Source: Ruegeria sp. Alg231-54
Lineage (GTDB): Bacteria; Pseudomonadota; Alphaproteobacteria; Rhodobacterales; Rhodobacteraceae
Direction of reading: 5' to 3'
Assembly: GCF_900143525.1 (NCBI RefSeq)
Contig: NZ_FREZ01000001.1
Location: forward strand, 630,445-694,444
Length of the DNA: 64,000 nucleotides
Made by a program: the position numbers and the translations under genes. The stretch's first letter is position 1, and the number at the start of each line of letters is the position of its first letter. Below the pieces are notes generated by a model. It was not told the DNA's origin, did no database searches, and saw nothing but the letters and a program-made list of their open reading frames with translations. This document shows positions 62,943-64,000 of the stretch, in pieces.

Positions 62943-63998
62943 TTAAGCAGCTGAAATTTCACCGCTTTCGATCTGTTCGCGTTCGATGGATTCGAACAGA
63001 GCCTTAAAGTTCCCTTCACCAAACCCATCGTCGCCTTTGCGTTGAATGAACTCGAAAAAGATCGGGCCGATCACGGTTTTCGAGAAGATTTGCAGCAAGA
63101 TCCGGGTCTCGCCACCGTCCAGCACACCCTCGCCGTCAATCAGGATGCCGTGCTTGATCATCCGGTCCAGAGGTTCATCATGATCCACAACACGTTCCTT
63201 GGACATGTCATAATAGGCCTGGTTGGGCCCTGGCATGAACTTCAGGCCCTTTTCCGCAATCGCATCGGTCGAGGCGTAAATATCTTCACTACCCACCGCG
63301 ATATGCTGAATACCCTCACCTTTATACTTCTTGAGGTATGATACGATCTGCCCGGTTTCGCCCCGGTCTTCGTTGATCGGAATACGGATACGACCACAGG
63401 GCGATGTCAGCGCACGGCTAAACAGGCCAGTGAATTTGCCCTGAATGTCAAAAAAGCGGATTTCGCGGAAGTTAAACAGGCTCTCGTAGAATTTGAACCA
63501 CTTGTCCATGTTGCCCTTGTAGACGTTGTGCGTCAGGTGATCGAGGTAATAGAACCCATCGCCGCGCGGTTTGGACTGTTTGTCCCAGGTGAATTCCTGA
63601 TTGTAAGGCGATGTTTCATAATACTGATCGATGAAATAGATCAGCGAACCGCCAATACCCTTGATCGCTGGGGCATCCATGGTCTTGTCCGCCGCGTCAT
63701 AGGGCTCGGCCCCTTTTGACACCGCGTGTTCATAGGCTTTCTGCGCGTCCACGACACGCCATCCCATGGCAGGGGCGCAGGGGCCGTGTTCGGCCACGAA
63801 CTTAGCGGCAAAGCTCTCCGGGTCGGCATTCAGGATGTAGGTCACGTCCCCTTGCTGCCACAGCTCAACCAGGGGCTTGTCCGTGTGGTGTCCGACCAAC
63901 TCGAACCCCATTTTGGCGAAAAGATCGCGCAGTTCCTGTGGCTCGGGGTGGGCGAATTCGACAAATTCAAACCCATCGGTTCCGGCTGGATTTTCAGG
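62943..63998 (-). CDS. hppD: 4-Hydroxyphenylpyruvate dioxygenase (5' end cut)
   Basis: About 351 residues of a non-haem Fe dioxygenase that makes homogentisate from 4-hydroxyphenylpyruvate in tyrosine degradation. The frame is open through the window edge (residues such as NPAGTDGFEFVEFAHPEPQE precede the first internal Met at 63911), so only a few N-terminal residues are missing. YYLDHLTHNV and IQHIAVG carry the two Fe-binding His, and the C-terminal FFEFIQRKGDDGFGEGNFKA carries the Glu and the substrate-gating helix. Confidence 0.95.
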   Translation of the reverse strand, partial: PENPAGTDGFEFVEFAHPEPQELRDLFAKMGFELVGHHTDKPLVELWQQGDVTYILNADPESFAAKFVAEHGPCAPAMGWRVVDAQKAYEHAVSKGAEPYDAADKTMDAPAIKGIGGSLIYFIDQYYETSPYNQEFTWDKQSKPRGDGFYYLDHLTHNVYKGNMDKWFKFYESLFNFREIRFFDIQGKFTGLFSRALTSPCGRIRIPINEDRGETGQIVSYLKKYKGEGIQHIAVGSEDIYASTDAIAEKGLKFMPGPNQAYYDMSKERVVDHDEPLDRMIKHGILIDGEGVLDGGETRILLQIFSKTVIGPIFFEFIQRKGDDGFGEGNFKALFESIEREQIESGEISAA

Positions 63999-64000
63999 GC

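Overview
The window looks like chromosome of a marine alphaproteobacterium of the Roseobacter group (Rhodobacteraceae, Ruegeria-like). This rests on gene content, gene order and protein style: two complete TRAP transporters, an acs/adk/DUF4212/actP acetate operon, a Cys-type TAT-exported formate dehydrogenase with DUF3305/DUF3306 partners, RutR-type reductive pyrimidine degradation, and GC-rich coding. No computed phylogeny was available. I see no rRNA, tRNA, CRISPR array, insertion sequence or prophage. Genes are densely packed, and only one gap (10296-10722) exceeds 300 bases.

Layout. 1-3.6 kb: tail of a NodT/TolC-type efflux lipoprotein, convergent with an MprF-type aminoacyl-phospholipid synthase/flippase. 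3.7-7.1 kb: an Lrp/AsnC regulator divergent from an arginine/citrulline/ornithine operon (arginase, CtlX-type hydrolase, ornithine cyclodeaminase) that leads to proline. 7.2-10.3 kb: first TRAP transporter. 10.7-19.6 kb: acetate uptake and activation (acs, an adenylate kinase that can recycle the AMP made by Acs, DUF4212, an ActP-like symporter), then a cNMP/CBS/DUF294 protein, a small membrane protein and a membrane-anchored DnaQ-like exonuclease. 19.6-22.4 kb: flavin reductase, then the minus-strand set Mrp ATPase, biotin/lipoate-ligase-like protein and DUF6505.

22.5-36.9 kb is a formate dehydrogenase and tungstate region. It holds a cytochrome c carrying a shrunken TupA-like segment, a polyferredoxin, DUF3305, DUF3306, a TorD-type chaperone, a small TAT protein, FdhA, FdhB, FdhC, a WD40-cytochrome c fusion, a 41-aa secreted or membrane peptide, an excisionase-type HTH fused to a periplasmic-binding-protein-like sensor, and the convergent tungstate transporter TupBCA. 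The logical reading is formate oxidation in the periplasm, tungsten cofactor supply, and a regulator that may sense the oxyanion.

37-44.3 kb and 52.3-55.8 kb together form a reductive pyrimidine catabolism locus: dihydropyrimidine dehydrogenase PreA/PreT, dihydropyrimidinase, an N-carbamoyl-amino-acid hydrolase, an NMT1-type ABC importer and a RutR-like repressor. A perfect RutR box (TTGACCA-N2-TGGTCAA) precedes the hydrolase, and two tandem degenerate boxes precede preT. Between the two halves sits a separate cassette (44.3-52.2 kb): an aldehyde dehydrogenase, a LysR regulator, an aspartate-dehydrogenase-like protein, a DHDPS-family protein lacking the usual Tyr, a 3-hydroxyanthranilate 3,4-dioxygenase with complete active site, and a second TRAP transporter. 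Matching GATAT-N11-ATATC LysR-type boxes lie in its promoters. This is the best candidate for an undescribed pathway in the window.

56-64 kb: a two-cupin ChrR-like protein, a GT-A-like protein, O-acetylhomoserine sulfhydrylase, a GNAT acetyltransferase, a SIMPL-domain protein, a large single-pass protein with 39-residue tandem repeats, and a 4-hydroxyphenylpyruvate dioxygenase cut by the window end.
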